Numbered from the stretch's first letter, positions 31,658 to 42,115 are shown. The stretch is DNA of 64,000 nt from Aradus depressus (GCA_963662175.1 OY759227.1:9828501-9892500), one strand, 5' to 3'. The notes: generated from the letters alone by a model not told the origin. Numbers and translations: made by a program.

Positions 31658-32404
31658 CTTACAGCCGTGTATTATCACACTAGTATCACCAAGGTTCAGC
31701 GGTTTGTAGCCTTTTTCACTAGAGCACATTTTTGACCGCCCCTCATCGAAAAATTACAGTCCTACACCCTCATATGAGTTTCCGCCCCTCCACTTCAAAG
31801 TCATTCATTATTATATTAATACCTCCTCGGTCTTTAACCATCTTTATACTAGTTCATCACATTACCCTCTCCTAATTTTCTGCTCTCTTCTCCCCCACAT
31901 CAATTGTATACACTTTTCCTTAGCATCACCCTGCTTCACACTTTTCTTCGCCCAACTCCTACAATCTCTCTAGATTATGGTTGGTTTAACATTTTTTCAA
32001 CATAAGCCGGTTTACCCATACATACGCCTACACCCATTAACCTCTCCCCGCTCATCAGTAATCTTCAGGTTTTTTCACATTTATTTCAGGAGTCTCAATA
32101 TCTTAGGCTAACATGCAGTATATAACTGACATTTTCGTTAATTTGCTTTGTAGACTGCTTCTCGTCTCCAACTTTCTTAGGATGTTTCTCACCAGGATCT
32201 TTACATCAGGTATTTAAAAGGGGTTTGTATTTCTTTTAGTTCGCTTCATTGACTAATCAATAAACCGGTAAGCCTCTTCACCAGCGCCAAGGTAGAAATA
32301 CTTCGAAGAGGTGGGAGGGGATAGGGAAGGGATAAAGGCTCGAGTCAGGACTTCTCTTCAATTCCAAGGTATTTTTACTTTTCTCCATTTTTCTACTTTC
32401 ATAC
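31658..32404. repeat. C/T-rich sequence related to palindrome arm 1
   Basis: Landmarks such as CCAAGGTTCAGCGGTTT, GCCCCTCAT and CTTCGCCCAACTCCTACA recur at 42,150, 42,185 and 43,345. The strand is markedly C-rich and G-poor like arm 1. No gene is seen. Confidence 0.6.
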
Positions 32405-32515
32405 AGGTTTACGGGTTTTACACCACGCCAGTGACCAATTGGGTTTACGGGTTTTCTACAACCTCGCCAATGACCAATTAGGTTTACAAGTTTTCAACCA
32501 CGTTTGTGGCCATTC
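32405..32515 (+). repeat. Three tandem copies of a unit near 39 bp
   Basis: GGTTTACGGGTTTT...CCA(G/A)TGACCAATT is repeated, with the third copy more diverged (GGTTTACAAGTTTTCAACC). It lies downstream of the polB stop. Confidence 0.75.
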
Positions 32516-32649
32516 AAAAACCAAAAGACAGATCAGATCAGTCTAGACTAAGCCTCAAGAGGATTTTAAGAATAGGATAGGAATAGGAATGTTTTCCGAT
32601 ATTTAAGTCCCCTCGGAAAAAACGGGTAGCCAGGTTATACCTCCCAGCA

Positions 32650-33924
32650 TTAGGTTTGAATTGAGTAATGTCCATGAGCTAAGGTATGAATGCCATCAGA
32701 TAAAACTACTCTTTTAACATCTTCCAACGACAACGCCTTCTTATTAATTCTAACACTGAACAACTCATGTTTTTTTGACTGAATCATTCTCATGTCTGTA
32801 TATACTATTTTTCCCTCAAAAAGTGAATTCTCAAAATCTTGCAACGATATATTTTTTTCAACGGCTGCTTTTTTAATACCTTTAATACATTTTTTAATTT
32901 TTTTATTTATATCCATAGCATATATCTTCGGTTTAAGTCCTACGAATTTATTAATGATAACACCATTAGTCTCGTCCTTGAACTTGCCAAGCATTTTTTT
33001 ATTTAAAACAGAATAGCACGGATGCTCTTTGGGGAAGTCTGACGAATCGAAATAATGCTCCATCGCTTTCATGTCTTTGTACCAGTCGGGTGTATTAATT
33101 AAATAAACTAAACTGTCCTTATCTGTGTACATAGATTGCAACACACCGTAGATCGCAACTATTACAGGCTGCTCCTCTATATTTTCCGGTCAAGTGGTCA
33201 TGATCCTTAACTTCAGGATTAATCTCAGAGAAACTCCCTTCGCAAAGGTAACAATTTTGATCGTTTTCCCACTTCATCTCCTCGGCTTTTGTTATAATGA
33301 TGGGAGTATTTTTTTATAAATTTCTGACATTTTGTAAGCTAATGAATCGATATATTTGATAACGTGAGCACCCGCGTCTTTACCTCTATAAATATATGGA
33401 GGTATATTCATAGGAATATCGGATACTACATGCACGCAAAAAGACATGGGTACATGTCGCTGATAAGGAACAGTCGTCCTTGATGTATCTTCGGGGAGAG
33501 GAGCCAACATGGTTTCAAAATCCGCGTATATTACAAAAGGGAGTCGGAGTTGTCGTCCAACATTTTTGAATGCCAAAATGGGATCCTTAGGGAGCTCTAT
33601 CCTAACAGGACCGTTTTTATCGCAGTATATCTTATGCTCCCTCAGTTTTTCCTCCCCCGACTTACCGTACTGATTGTCAAAATCTGTACAAAAAATGTTC
33701 TTTGGTAGAGGAATGTAGGTATTTCCGCGAAGGGGCCGATATCTGTTTATTCGTAATCTCAATCCATCCAAGGCAGTAAGAAACCATCCGCTCTTCTTCA
33801 TTTGCGCTTCTTCTGTATCCTTGAAGATAGGACGATTTTTAGTCTTGAAAGCTTTATCCGTTAGATCGCCTACGACATTTTCAAACAAGCACTCTACTAG
33901 GAAATTAACTTTTAAAGCCGAAAG
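32650..33924 (-). pseudogene. Polinton PolB copy 2, exonuclease joined to palm/thumb by deletion
   Basis: The minus strand gives the N-terminal linker end (SGWFLTALDGLRLRI, YRPLRGNTYIPLPK), the zinc-like KLREHKIYC, the exonuclease motif YADFETML, and the DHDHLTGKYRGAACNSC block down to about 33,145. It then jumps directly to the motif C segment YTDKDSLVY and the thumb (GLKPKIYAMDI, FSVRINKKALS). The protein ends IHTLAHGHYSIQT with a stop at 32,650, which looks like the natural C-terminus. The roughly 1.5 kb for exonuclease II/III and palm motifs A and B are deleted. The middle residue of the motif is lysine instead of threonine. A frameshift lies near 33,290. This copy cannot encode an active polymerase. 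Confidence 0.88.
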
Positions 33925-34032
33925 TGTAGTGTTGGTATTTAACATATGGTTTGTATTTAACATATGATTTGTAAATGAATTGTATTTAACATATGTTGTG
34001 TAAATAAATGACAGTTTGATGCTAACTCTACA
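33925..34032 (+). repeat. 5' LTR of the 4.2-kb Gypsy element
   Basis: It starts TGTAGTGTTGG and ends GCTAACTCTACA. A unit containing ATTTAACATATG occurs three times, one more than in the 3' LTR. The LTR is unusually short for Gypsy elements. Confidence 0.93.
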
Positions 34033-34088
34033 TGGTGTCAGGTGTAATTTAATATGTAGTTCGTTTTAATTGTACATTTTTTTAAAGT

Positions 34089-36083
34089 ATGCAAAAATAT
34101 ATTGCGAAAATGGTTGGAGGTGACAAAAATGACATGGTAGAGACTTCGGTACCGTCGTACCAAGTAACACCACCCGAACCATTCAATTTTCGATCTCCTT
34201 CTGAATGGCCTCGTTGGATTAGAAGATTTGAACGATTTAGAGTCGCTTCCGAATTAGAAAAGAAAAATGAGAAGAGTCAAGTGAGTATGTTACTTTATTG
34301 TCTGGGGGATGAAGGAGAGGATCTGTTGGATTCTTTTGGATTGGGAGAGGAGGAGATGGCTTCTTATGAGATCGTTAAAGAAAGATTTGAGGTCTATTTG
34401 GGTTTCAAAAAAAATATTGTATATGAGAGGTCGAAGTTTTTGAAAAGGCGTCAGCTACTAGGAGAACCAGTTGACGCTTTCATCAATGATCTGCACAAAT
34501 TAGCGCAGTCCTGTGAGTTGGGGAGCTTGAAGGAGGAACTAATCCGGGATCTTATAGTGATCGGGGTGGCGGATGACGCCCTTTATGAGCGGCTCCAGAT
34601 GGACGAGTCGCTCACATTGCATTCGGCTATTCTAAAGGTCCGCCAGGCTGAGAACGTGAAGCAGCAGCAGTTTGTTGTCAGAGAACCTCGGTCTGGTATT
34701 GAAATAGATTCTTTAAAATATAAGCAAATGCGCGGGTCAGGTCCCGTTGTTAAGTGTAGCAAATGTGGGCTTTCTGATAGGCACAAGGTGACCGAATGTC
34801 CAGCAAACAGAGCTGAATGTTTCAAATGTGGTGTAATGGGGCACTACAGTCGATGTTGCCACAAGAAAAGCTCTCCTAGGAAAAAGGGCTTAGTTAATCA
34901 GCTGGAGACTCAGGAAGGTCCCAAAAGTGGAGTTACCGGATACTTAGGACAAGTTAACATTTCGGAAGTCGAATCTGATACAGCTTGGAAAGTAAAGGTT
35001 ACTGTTGCGGATAGAGAAGTCTTGTTCAAGATGGACTTAGGCGCGGATGCGACAGTGATCGGAAGCCAGTTGTGCAAAGATTTGGGACTTGAGGTTAAGA
35101 GTACCAACAAGATTTTTTTTGGACCAGGAAAAACGAAATTGAACATGTTAGGCGTAGTGAGAATTCCGATTTCTTTCAAGAATGTTACAATTCTTGAAGA
35201 TGTCTATATTTTGAAAGAACAACCAATGCCTCTCCTGAGTAGGCAAGCTATAGAGAAATTAGGACTTTTTAATTTGAACATTAACTCTATTATTACTGAT
35301 AAGTTAGTTTCGGAGTTCAAAACTGTTTTTGAAGGAATGGGTCGCCTCAAGAGTGCCTATAGTATTAGGTTAGATAAAAGTGCGGTTCCCTTTGCTATCG
35401 CTGCGCCCCGACGAGTCTCCTTAGTACTTCAGGACAAAGTGAAGGCAGAGTTGGATCGGATGTGTTCAGATGGGATCATAGAGCCGGTAGATGAGCCTAC
35501 CGAGTGGTGTGCGCCTCTGGTTGTGGTTCCTCGGAAGGACGGCCGGGTCCGCCTCTGTGTGGACTTCACGGAACTTAACAGGTATGTGCTAAGGGAGAGG
35601 CTGCAGCTTCCCTCTGTGGATGAGTCGCTTGCCAAAATAGGGGATGCAAAGGTGTTTTCACTCCTAGATGCTTCAAATGGTTTTTGGCAACTTCCTTTGA
35701 CTAAAGACAGTTACAAGGTAACCACTTTTATCACCCCATTTGGAAGGTACTTTTTCAAAAGACTACCGTTTGGAATTAAATCGGGCCCCGAAGTTTATCA
35801 GAAGCACGTCGCTCAGTTATTGGTTGGCCTAGATGGGGTAGTTAACCAAGCTGACGATATACTGATAGTGGGAAAGGATCAAGGGGAACATGATGTTCGG
35901 CTCAGGAAAGTTTTAGACAAACTGAAGGAAAAGGGAGTCACTTTGAACATAAAAAAATGTTCATTTGGTGTAAGGAAAGTACGATTTTTGGGACATTTAA
36001 TTGAGGATGGAATGATCGGACCGGACCCAGATAAAACCGCTGCCATAAAGAGACTGCCCCCCCCCCCCCCCCCCCCCAACTAA
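34089..36083 (+). pseudogene. Gypsy gag-protease-reverse transcriptase
   Basis: The frame opens with ATG at 34,089. Order of domains: gag capsid (PFNFRSPSEWPRWIRRFERF near residue 35), two zinc knuckles (CSKCGLSDRHKVTEC and CFKCGVMGHYSRCC, residues 225-265), and a protease active site reading MDLGADATVIG (residue 313). The usual threonine or serine between Asp and Gly in the protease is leucine. Reverse transcriptase follows with FSLLDASNGFWQL (motif A) and QADDILIVG (motif C, usually FVDD/YVDD). After FLGHLIEDG the frame runs into a C21 run (36,057-36,077) and stops. The altered protease triad and QADD suggest relaxed constraint, or unusual variants. Confidence 0.93.
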
Positions 36084-36084
36084 T

Positions 36085-36600
36085 GTGTCACAGCTACGAG
36101 GATTTTTAGGCATGGTGAATTATTTAATGAAATTCATTCCTAACTTAATGGTTATGACGGCTCCTCTGCGCATACTGTTACAAAAGGACTACGAATGGGT
36201 GTGGTTGGCTGAACAAGAAAAGGCTTTTGAGAACATCAAACGGGCAGTGACGTCGGCTCCTGTTCTAGCACCTTATAGAAGGAATGCGCAGACAAGAGTA
36301 GCAGCAGATGCTTCAACTCGGGGACTGGGCGCCACTATCGAACAGCTACATGACAATGTTTGGAAGCCCGTCATGTTTGCATCTAGAAGCATCTCACCGG
36401 CCGAGTTCAGGTATGCCCAAATTGAAAAGGAAGCATTGGCACTTACATGGGCTTGTGAAAAATTTTCTGCGTTTTTGATCGGTTCAGAATTTGTGTTGCT
36501 TACCGACCATCGGCCTTTAGTTGAATTGTTAGGAAGGAAAGCTATTTCAGATTTATCACCTCGGTTACCGAATGCGTTTACTCTGTTTTAATTTCGCTAT
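36085..36600 (+). pseudogene. Gypsy RNase H domain
   Basis: After the poly-C run the next frame continues with LRGFLGMVNYLMKFIPN (connection) and RNase H blocks VAADASTRGLGA (catalytic Asp), IEKEALALTWACEKF (Glu) and LLTDHRPLVELL (Asp). A one-base change near 36,570 shifts the frame, so it ends at 36,591 while the sequence goes on in the integrase frame. Confidence 0.9.
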
Positions 36601-38033
36601 ACGGTATGTACCTGGGAAACTGCTGTATACGCCCGATTTTCTTTCACGGCAACCCTCTACGGGAGAAGTAGATTGTTCAACGGATATTCTGGAAGAGGAA
36701 CTTTTCATTGAAAGCGTAATTAAAGCTCTGCCTTGTTCTGACAGGCGTTTGGAACAAATTAAAAATCTACAGGATAATGATTTGGAGTGTGAAACGATAA
36801 AAAAGTATATGAAAAATAACAACTGGGAAAGAAGCTCAATTTATTGGAAGCACAGAAGTGAGTTCAATATTATTAAAGGGCTGATAATGAAAGGGACCCG
36901 ACTTTTTATTCCCAAGGCGCTACGAACAGACATATTACAGTGCATCCACGAAGGGCATATGGGAATTGTCAAATGTCGGAGGAGAGCACAGGAATCAGTG
37001 TGGTGGCCGCACTGCAGCGAAGACATCAAGAACCTAGTGAGCAACTGTCCTATCTGTCTGGAGCACAGGTACAACAGATCGGAACCTCTGCTGCCTTCAA
37101 CCCTGCCTGACCAGCCTTGGAAGGTGGTCGGCGTAGACCTGTGCAAGTTTAATGGAAAGTGGTATCTGGTGATTCAGGACTATTACTCAAGGTTCCTGGA
37201 AGTAGTTTACGTGGACAGACTTACATCGGACGCTGTTATTGCTAGACTTAAAAACATTTTTGCCAGGCATGGAATTCCGTGCTCTGTCCGGTCAGATTGT
37301 GGGTTGCAGTTCATGTCAGAAGAGTTTAAAAGGTTTTCTGTCGAGTATGGTTTCGAACATACCACATCAAGTCCTTACTTTCCACAGTCAAATGGCGAGG
37401 CAGAAAAAGCAGTTGACATTGCTAAACGCATTCTCACAAAGTGTGAGGACCCGAATCTGGGCTTACTTGCCCACAGGAACACTCCGTTGGAGTCAGGACT
37501 CTCTCCAGCACAACTCTTATACGGGAGAAAACTGCGAACGACACTACCGTCAACTGAAAATTTTAAAGCTGTGCAGAAAGAACAGTTGAGAACAGTTGAG
37601 AACAACCAAAGATTGCAGGATAAGGTTAAGAAATAAGAATAATTTCGACAACAGAAAAGGAGCTCGAGCTTTGCCAACTCTGTTGTCAAAGGACACAGTT
37701 TGGATTCCCGATTTAAAAAGACCAGGCGAGATTCGTGGGAGTACAATGCACCCTCGGTCATATGTGGTTACGTCAGCTGGAAGAGATGTGAGGAGAAATA
37801 GAAAACACCTTATTCCTATGGGAGGTGGAGCGAAAAGGACTCTAGAGGGAGAGGAACAGGATATGGAAGGTGAAGGAATCCAGAGGGCAGAACGACGGGA
37901 GGAAGAAGATAGGAGCCATGGTGAGGAGAGGACGAATCAGGAAGAGACAGATCCTGCAGAGTCCGGGCGTACAAGGACATCGTATGATTTAAGACCCAGG
38001 ATTAGGAAGCCAGTGAAGTATTGTGAATGTTAA
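36572..38033 (+). pseudogene. Gypsy RNase H end, integrase and C-terminal tail
   Basis: The frame begins in the end of RNase H (YVPGKLLYTPDFLSRQ) and covers the integrase zinc domain (HEGHMG...CPIC), then the catalytic core with GVDLCKF, RSDCGLQF and SNGEAEK as the three acidic positions. The second block has cysteine where asparagine is usual. The frame stops at 37,636. The C-terminal tail, containing SYVVTSAGRDVRRNRKHL, continues in another frame (37,640-38,033), so one indel lies near 37,625. The tail ends in an acidic, arginine-rich stretch just before the 3' LTR. Confidence 0.9.
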
Positions 38034-38058
38034 GACTATCGTGTAGGAGAAGAGAGGA

Positions 38059-38148
38059 TGTAGTGTTGGTATTTAACATATGATTTGTAAATGAATTGTA
38101 TTTAACATATGTTGTGTAAATAAATGACAGTTTGATGCTAACTCTACA
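38059..38148 (+). repeat. 3' LTR of the 4.2-kb Gypsy element
   Basis: The 90 bases match the 5' LTR except for a missing 18-bp internal repeat. GAAAG follows as target duplication. The purine tract ends directly before it. Confidence 0.93.
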
Positions 38149-38599
38149 GAAAGTATCTAAAGTTGTTCCAAGATTTTTTTTCTTTAGACAATCGCGCACA
38201 TCTTCCAAAAAGCATTCTAGGTCTCCGTGTTTATTGGATCTAACAAAATAAGACAACTCTACCCTCGAAAGAAGAGAACCAGATTAGACTCATTAGGTAC
38301 AAGTTTTAATAAAGTTTTCTTAAGAGGTTCATTCTGGGGTTTTTTCATAACCGGGGCATCATTACACACAGACTCATGTCGACTCTCATAAACCTATTGG
38401 AAAATTCATGTCTACAGTGTTTACGCTTATAGACCGTTCCACAACTAAGTTCATGACGTTTTAGGTTACATGATTTAGTGAAACTTGACTTACAATGTTT
38501 ACACATAAAACTAGGTTTAACCCCATGATTTAAAGCCATATGCATGTCAAAGTCACTTTTCAAGGACAGTTCATCACTACAATAATTGCACTTATACAT
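38149..38599 (-). pseudogene. N-terminal zinc-finger part of Polinton PolB copy 2
   Basis: From ATG at 38,599 the minus strand encodes CNYCSDELSLKSDFDMHMALNHG (given as CNYCSDEL and HMALNHG), CKHCKSSFTKSCNLKRHELSC and a third finger, in the order seen in copy 1. After frameshifts, SYFVRSNKHGDLECFLEDVRDCLKK follows. The Gypsy element then interrupts at 38,148, and the protein continues at 33,924. Confidence 0.85.
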
Positions 38600-38925
38600 G
38601 ATAAATCAGTACTTATCCCAAGATAACCGAATGTTTAAAGTACAGTTCACCTTCGCAGATCTCAACGATGTTGACACTTCAAAGACTCAATCAAGACTGA
38701 ATAAAGTGATCACACAGACTATTTATATAGGATCGAGGACCCGAATACACCTGAAGGGAGCCGATGATAGCCGAGCGTACACGATGATAGCCGAGCATGC
38801 CCGATGATAGCCAAGCGTACCCGTTGATAGCCTAACCAAACGATCGTTAACACTTGTGATCGTGTGACACACAAATTTAAAATTTAACTATATAAAACAC
38901 GTAAGCAAACAACGATAGCAATATC
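38600..38925 (-). promoter_or_regulatory. polB promoter region and inverted-repeat arm
   Basis: On the minus strand a TATATAAATA box near 38,726-38,735 is followed about 30 bp on by TTTATTCAGTC, an initiator. Upstream are four imperfect copies of a GATGATAGCCGAGCGTACnC unit (38,760-38,830). The same block is present in reverse at 41,300-41,600. In Polintons the ends carry long inverted repeats, so this may be the terminal repeat, although the boundary is not defined. Confidence 0.6.
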
Positions 38926-39150
38926 GCTATATTTGTAACGATATTACTGTAGTTTTAACGATATCGTTATATTTATAACGATATTACTGCAGTTATAACG
39001 ATATCGCTATATTTATAACGATAGCACAGCAGTTATAACGATATCGCTATATTTATAACGATATTGCTGTAGTTATAACGATATCGCTATATTTACAACG
39101 ATATTACTGTAGTTATAACGATATCACAGTAGTTATAACGATATCGCTAT
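38926..39150. repeat. 20-bp tandem array rich in CGATATCG
   Basis: About eleven units of ATAACGATATnnCTnTAnTT follow each other, alternating between two versions (GATATCGCTATATTT and GATATTnCTGTAGTT), so the higher-order period is 40 bp. CGATATCG is self-complementary. Units carry no unique spacers, so this is a tandem repeat and not a CRISPR. Confidence 0.9.
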
Positions 39151-39686
39151 GCCGTTCTTCGGTGCTTTGAATAGTATTGCATTTAAAAATATAATTCATA
39201 TTGAGTATGTTGTCCGATTGGAATAATATGTGCGAAAAAATAATTATCTTCAATTCCGACCACGCTGTCCTTTGGTGTTATTTGTGAATTATTGTTTATT
39301 ATTATTTTTTTTTATATATCTACTATGTATTGGAAAATGACCTTCGTATCTGTAGGGATTAAGTTGTTGTTTACATGTTCAAACATGTCGAGATATTTGG
39401 GGGTTATTTCTCTCGGTGATCCCTGAACAGGCACCTGCATGATCAAACATGTCGAGACCTGCAGTCCCCCCTCCCTCTTTTTATCGATTAATGCGCATGG
39501 GCAGAGTCGGTCTATATAACGAGCAGCTCTCTCTGGGGGGAGCCCATTCTTCAGTGCTATTGAAGAGATCTACGTACTAGTTTGCTGCTACAGTAAGTAC
39601 TTTGTACAATTATTTGATTGTCTCTTAATTATATTTTTGAGTGTTATATATATTTTTGTTTTCTCTTTAGTTCTGTTATTATCTAT
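39151..39686 (+). promoter_or_regulatory. TATA-containing stretch with a splice-donor-like end
   Basis: GTCTATATAACGAG occurs at 39,511-39,524, TTCTTCAGTGC (initiator-like) near 39,550 and ACAGTAAGTAC, a strong 5' splice site, near 39,592. This could be a first exon preceded by the tandem array. No coding exon follows, because repeat A copy 3 begins at 39,687. The spacing from TATA to the TCAGT (about 40 bp) is a little long. Confidence 0.35.
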
Positions 39687-41100
39687 TGTAATGTGAACAA
39701 ACCGTTGCCATGGCAACTAACGTCTACGCAACATTATAATTTTTTTTGAACCAATTTGAAAAAATGAAATCAAAGTAAAGAGGAAAGAGACCTAAAGATG
39801 AAGAAAAGAAAATAGAAACTCAGCAGAATAAGAACAACTTTAAAAGAAATAAAACACAATAAAAGGAAGGAAAGGTAGCTTCAGGCCTAACCTTAAAGTT
39901 ATCAACGAAAATTTTAAACATTAATCACAAAACCAACCGCCTTCAAAACTAAACTAAATTTACAGGAAAGATTAATTAAGCACCCAGGAAGAAAATAAAA
40001 CAGTTATAGGGAGAGAAAATGAAGAAGAATTGAAGAAAATATAAGCATAAATAAGAAAAGATCCATAGTCAAAAAACTGGTCGGTAGAAGGTTTTGAAAA
40101 TTTTTAGAAAGAAACAGTTAATTATTAAGAAGAGATTGAAAAAGGAAAAGAAGAGAAAAACTGCCCACATCAGATGGAAAAGCCAGTTCAAAATTTTGAA
40201 AATGAAGCCTGTTCCAAAAACGTCATTCATAGAGCACGGATCCAATCCAAGGCCGTATATTGATCCGAAAGTGTATATCACCAAGTTCGAATGCTATTTT
40301 TGAGAAATGTAGGAGTCAAAATTAAAAAACAGGGCTACAGAAAATTAAAATAATAATTAAGAAGAAAAGGAAGAGAACGTCAAAAAATTTTAATATTTAC
40401 GAACAAAACAACGGACGGAAGCCAAAAGACACTCGAATTGGGCTACCCAGAATGCCTTGCATGGCAATAAGTTAGTCGATGGTCGCCCTTCATCCAGGCT
40501 AAACCTATGATGGACATGTCTCAGCTTTTGTGAAATATAAGTGATATGAAGTGAGTAGACAGTGAAATCTTTATGTGAAGTGACCGAGGAAAGAGCCGAG
40601 GTGATGGAGGAGTTGCACTCCATTTTTTTTTATAATTGAAGAATTTATAAGTTTGTAAAAATTTCAAGCGTGACGTCACGAAGGTAGGATTATATATAAT
40701 TTTTGTTTCAAAACTTTCTATTTTTTTTATTTAATAATTTTTTTATTAAAGAAGTTTAATTTGTAATATGTCTTAATCTTTTTCTTGATTCCCCATATCT
40801 TTCTCAATGAATTTCAAGGTTAAAATCTCATAGGCTCTACGGATTAACACCTTTGTGGGAAGTACCAATTAGCGGGACATAATGTTTAATAATCTTAATT
40901 TTCAGAAATACATTCCCGAGACAATTGGATTTTTTTTGAACTTGGTACTATTAAAGTAGCTTGAGAAATTTACAGAGTTATTTATAAAATATGTTTTTTT
41001 ATTTTTATTTAAGAGCTTCACTCAAACATACGATGAATTATTTTATTTTTTGAAATTATAGAATTAATTAAACATAATTTTTTTTAAATTCAAAGTTTTG
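39687..41100 (+). repeat. Dispersed repeat A, copy 3 (longest)
   Basis: It starts TGTAATGTGAACAAACC and contains the perfect palindrome GTTGCCATGGCAAC at 39,704-39,717. It is colinear with 21,615-22,945 and, at its right end, with 1-310. The 72-residue frame on the minus strand (40,069-40,284) is unsupported. The repeat lies between the two inverted polB promoter arms. The type of element remains unknown. Confidence 0.75.
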
Positions 41101-41299
41101 TTTTTTGTTTATTATTACCAATTTAATCAACATAACTAATATTTACCTTTCATCATGACATCCTCCATTTGGTCAACTTAATTTATATAAATAATTGCAA
41201 TCAATAATAAACCTATCACTATGTAAATTAATTGGTTTCGTTCATTGTGTTCTTAAATTTGTTTCGTTTATTGTTTATATAGTTATATTTCAAATTTGT
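41101..41299. other. No gene seen
   Basis: AT-rich linker between repeat A and the inverted promoter arm. Confidence 0.5.
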
Positions 41300-41600
41300 T
41301 TCATTCGTTGTTTGCTTACGTGTTTTATATAGTTAAATTTTAAATTTGTGTGTCACACGATCACAAGTGTCAACGATCGTTTGGTTAGGCTATCATCGGG
41401 GGGCACGCTCGGCTATCATCGGCTCCCTTCAGATGTATTCCTATCTAAATAGTCTGCGTGATCAGTTTCTTTCAGACTTCATTGAGTCTTTGAGGTGTCA
41501 ACATCGCTGAGATCTGTGAAAGTGAACTGTGTTTCGGTTATCATCGGCTCCCTTCAGGTGTGATCAGTTCCTCTATTTTATATAAATAGTCTGTGAGTAG
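41300..41600 (+). repeat. Inverted copy of the polB promoter region
   Basis: It is the reverse of 38,620-38,925. It includes GGCTATCATCGG units, TGTCACACGATCACAAGTG, TCTAAATAGTCTGCGTGATCAG and, at 41,576, a TATATAAATAG box. Two copies of GGCTATCATCGGCTCCCTTCAG-like sequence occur (about 41,412 and 41,548). No polymerase coding sequence follows on this side. Confidence 0.75.
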
Positions 41601-41929
41601 GGAATATATGGGGTTCTTGGCGCAGCCACATGTGGCACCAGTGTGGCACCCGTCTGAGGCTCCACTACGCACCATCGTTCCCCATGGCTCGCGCAGCTCC
41701 CTCCGATGTACTACCCCAACTCAACCCCTGAGCATCCCCACCTTCGGACCCACCCATTTTTTTTCTACAAAGTGTATGGAAAAAATATAGTTCATGACGT
41801 TACACCGACATGTCCAGACATGCTTTTCCTAAGAGGTACTTCCCCAGCTCAACCTCTGAGCACCCGCACCTTCGGACTCACACAATCCTTTGATTTTTTT
41901 AAATTTAAATATAAGTAAATTATAATTAG
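41601..41929 (+). repeat. Short duplicated C-rich phrase, no gene
   Basis: CCCAACTCAACCCCTGAGCA...CACCTTCGGACnCACnC is present near 41,710 and again near 41,840. The phrase also exists at 31,315. Frames here are unsupported. Confidence 0.6.
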
Positions 41930-41933
41930 CACA

Positions 41934-42115
41934 CTAGCGCTCCCAAGCGTCTAGAATGTAAATTAATATTTATTTAGTGCGGCTTCTTAATAAAAAAAAT
42001 AACTTGTACTTACGGGGATCGAACCCGTCTACTTTGACTTGAGAGGCCGATACGCTAACCCCGCGACCATTGTGACATGGTTGGTCAATGAGGTGATAAT
42101 CTCGGTATATAAATC
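41934..42115 (-). ncRNA. tRNA-like/hairpin module M1
   Basis: On the minus strand: TATA box (42,105-42,114), tRNA-like segment 42,004-42,072 with a perfect B box (GGTTCGATCCC) and a 5-bp T stem ACGGG/CCCGT, an AT-rich T-run, then the hairpin at 41,934-41,954 (CTAGCGCT CCCA AGCGTCTAG). The anticodon stem does not pair, so it is not a functional tRNA. The B box and T-run could allow Pol III transcription. The second copy is at 57,456-57,637. Confidence 0.5.

Larger units (their letters stand above)
33925..38148 (+). mobile_element. Nearly complete Ty3/Gypsy retrotransposon in PolB
   Basis: LTRs lie at 33,925-34,032 (108 bp) and 38,059-38,148 (90 bp). They begin TGTAG and end CTACA, an inverted pair. 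GAAAG flanks both sides (33,920-33,924 and 38,149-38,153), a perfect 5-bp target duplication. A primer site begins TGGTGTCAGG at 34,033, and the purine tract GGAGAAGAGAGGA precedes the 3' LTR. The 5' LTR carries an 18-bp internal repeat missing from the 3' LTR. Gag, protease, reverse transcriptase, RNase H and integrase are all present but split by a poly-C run and small frameshifts. Confidence 0.95.

Noticed and set aside
38926..39150. CRISPR-like regularly spaced repeat
   Set aside because: There are no unique spacers, the units follow each other directly, and the DNA is eukaryotic. It is a tandem repeat.
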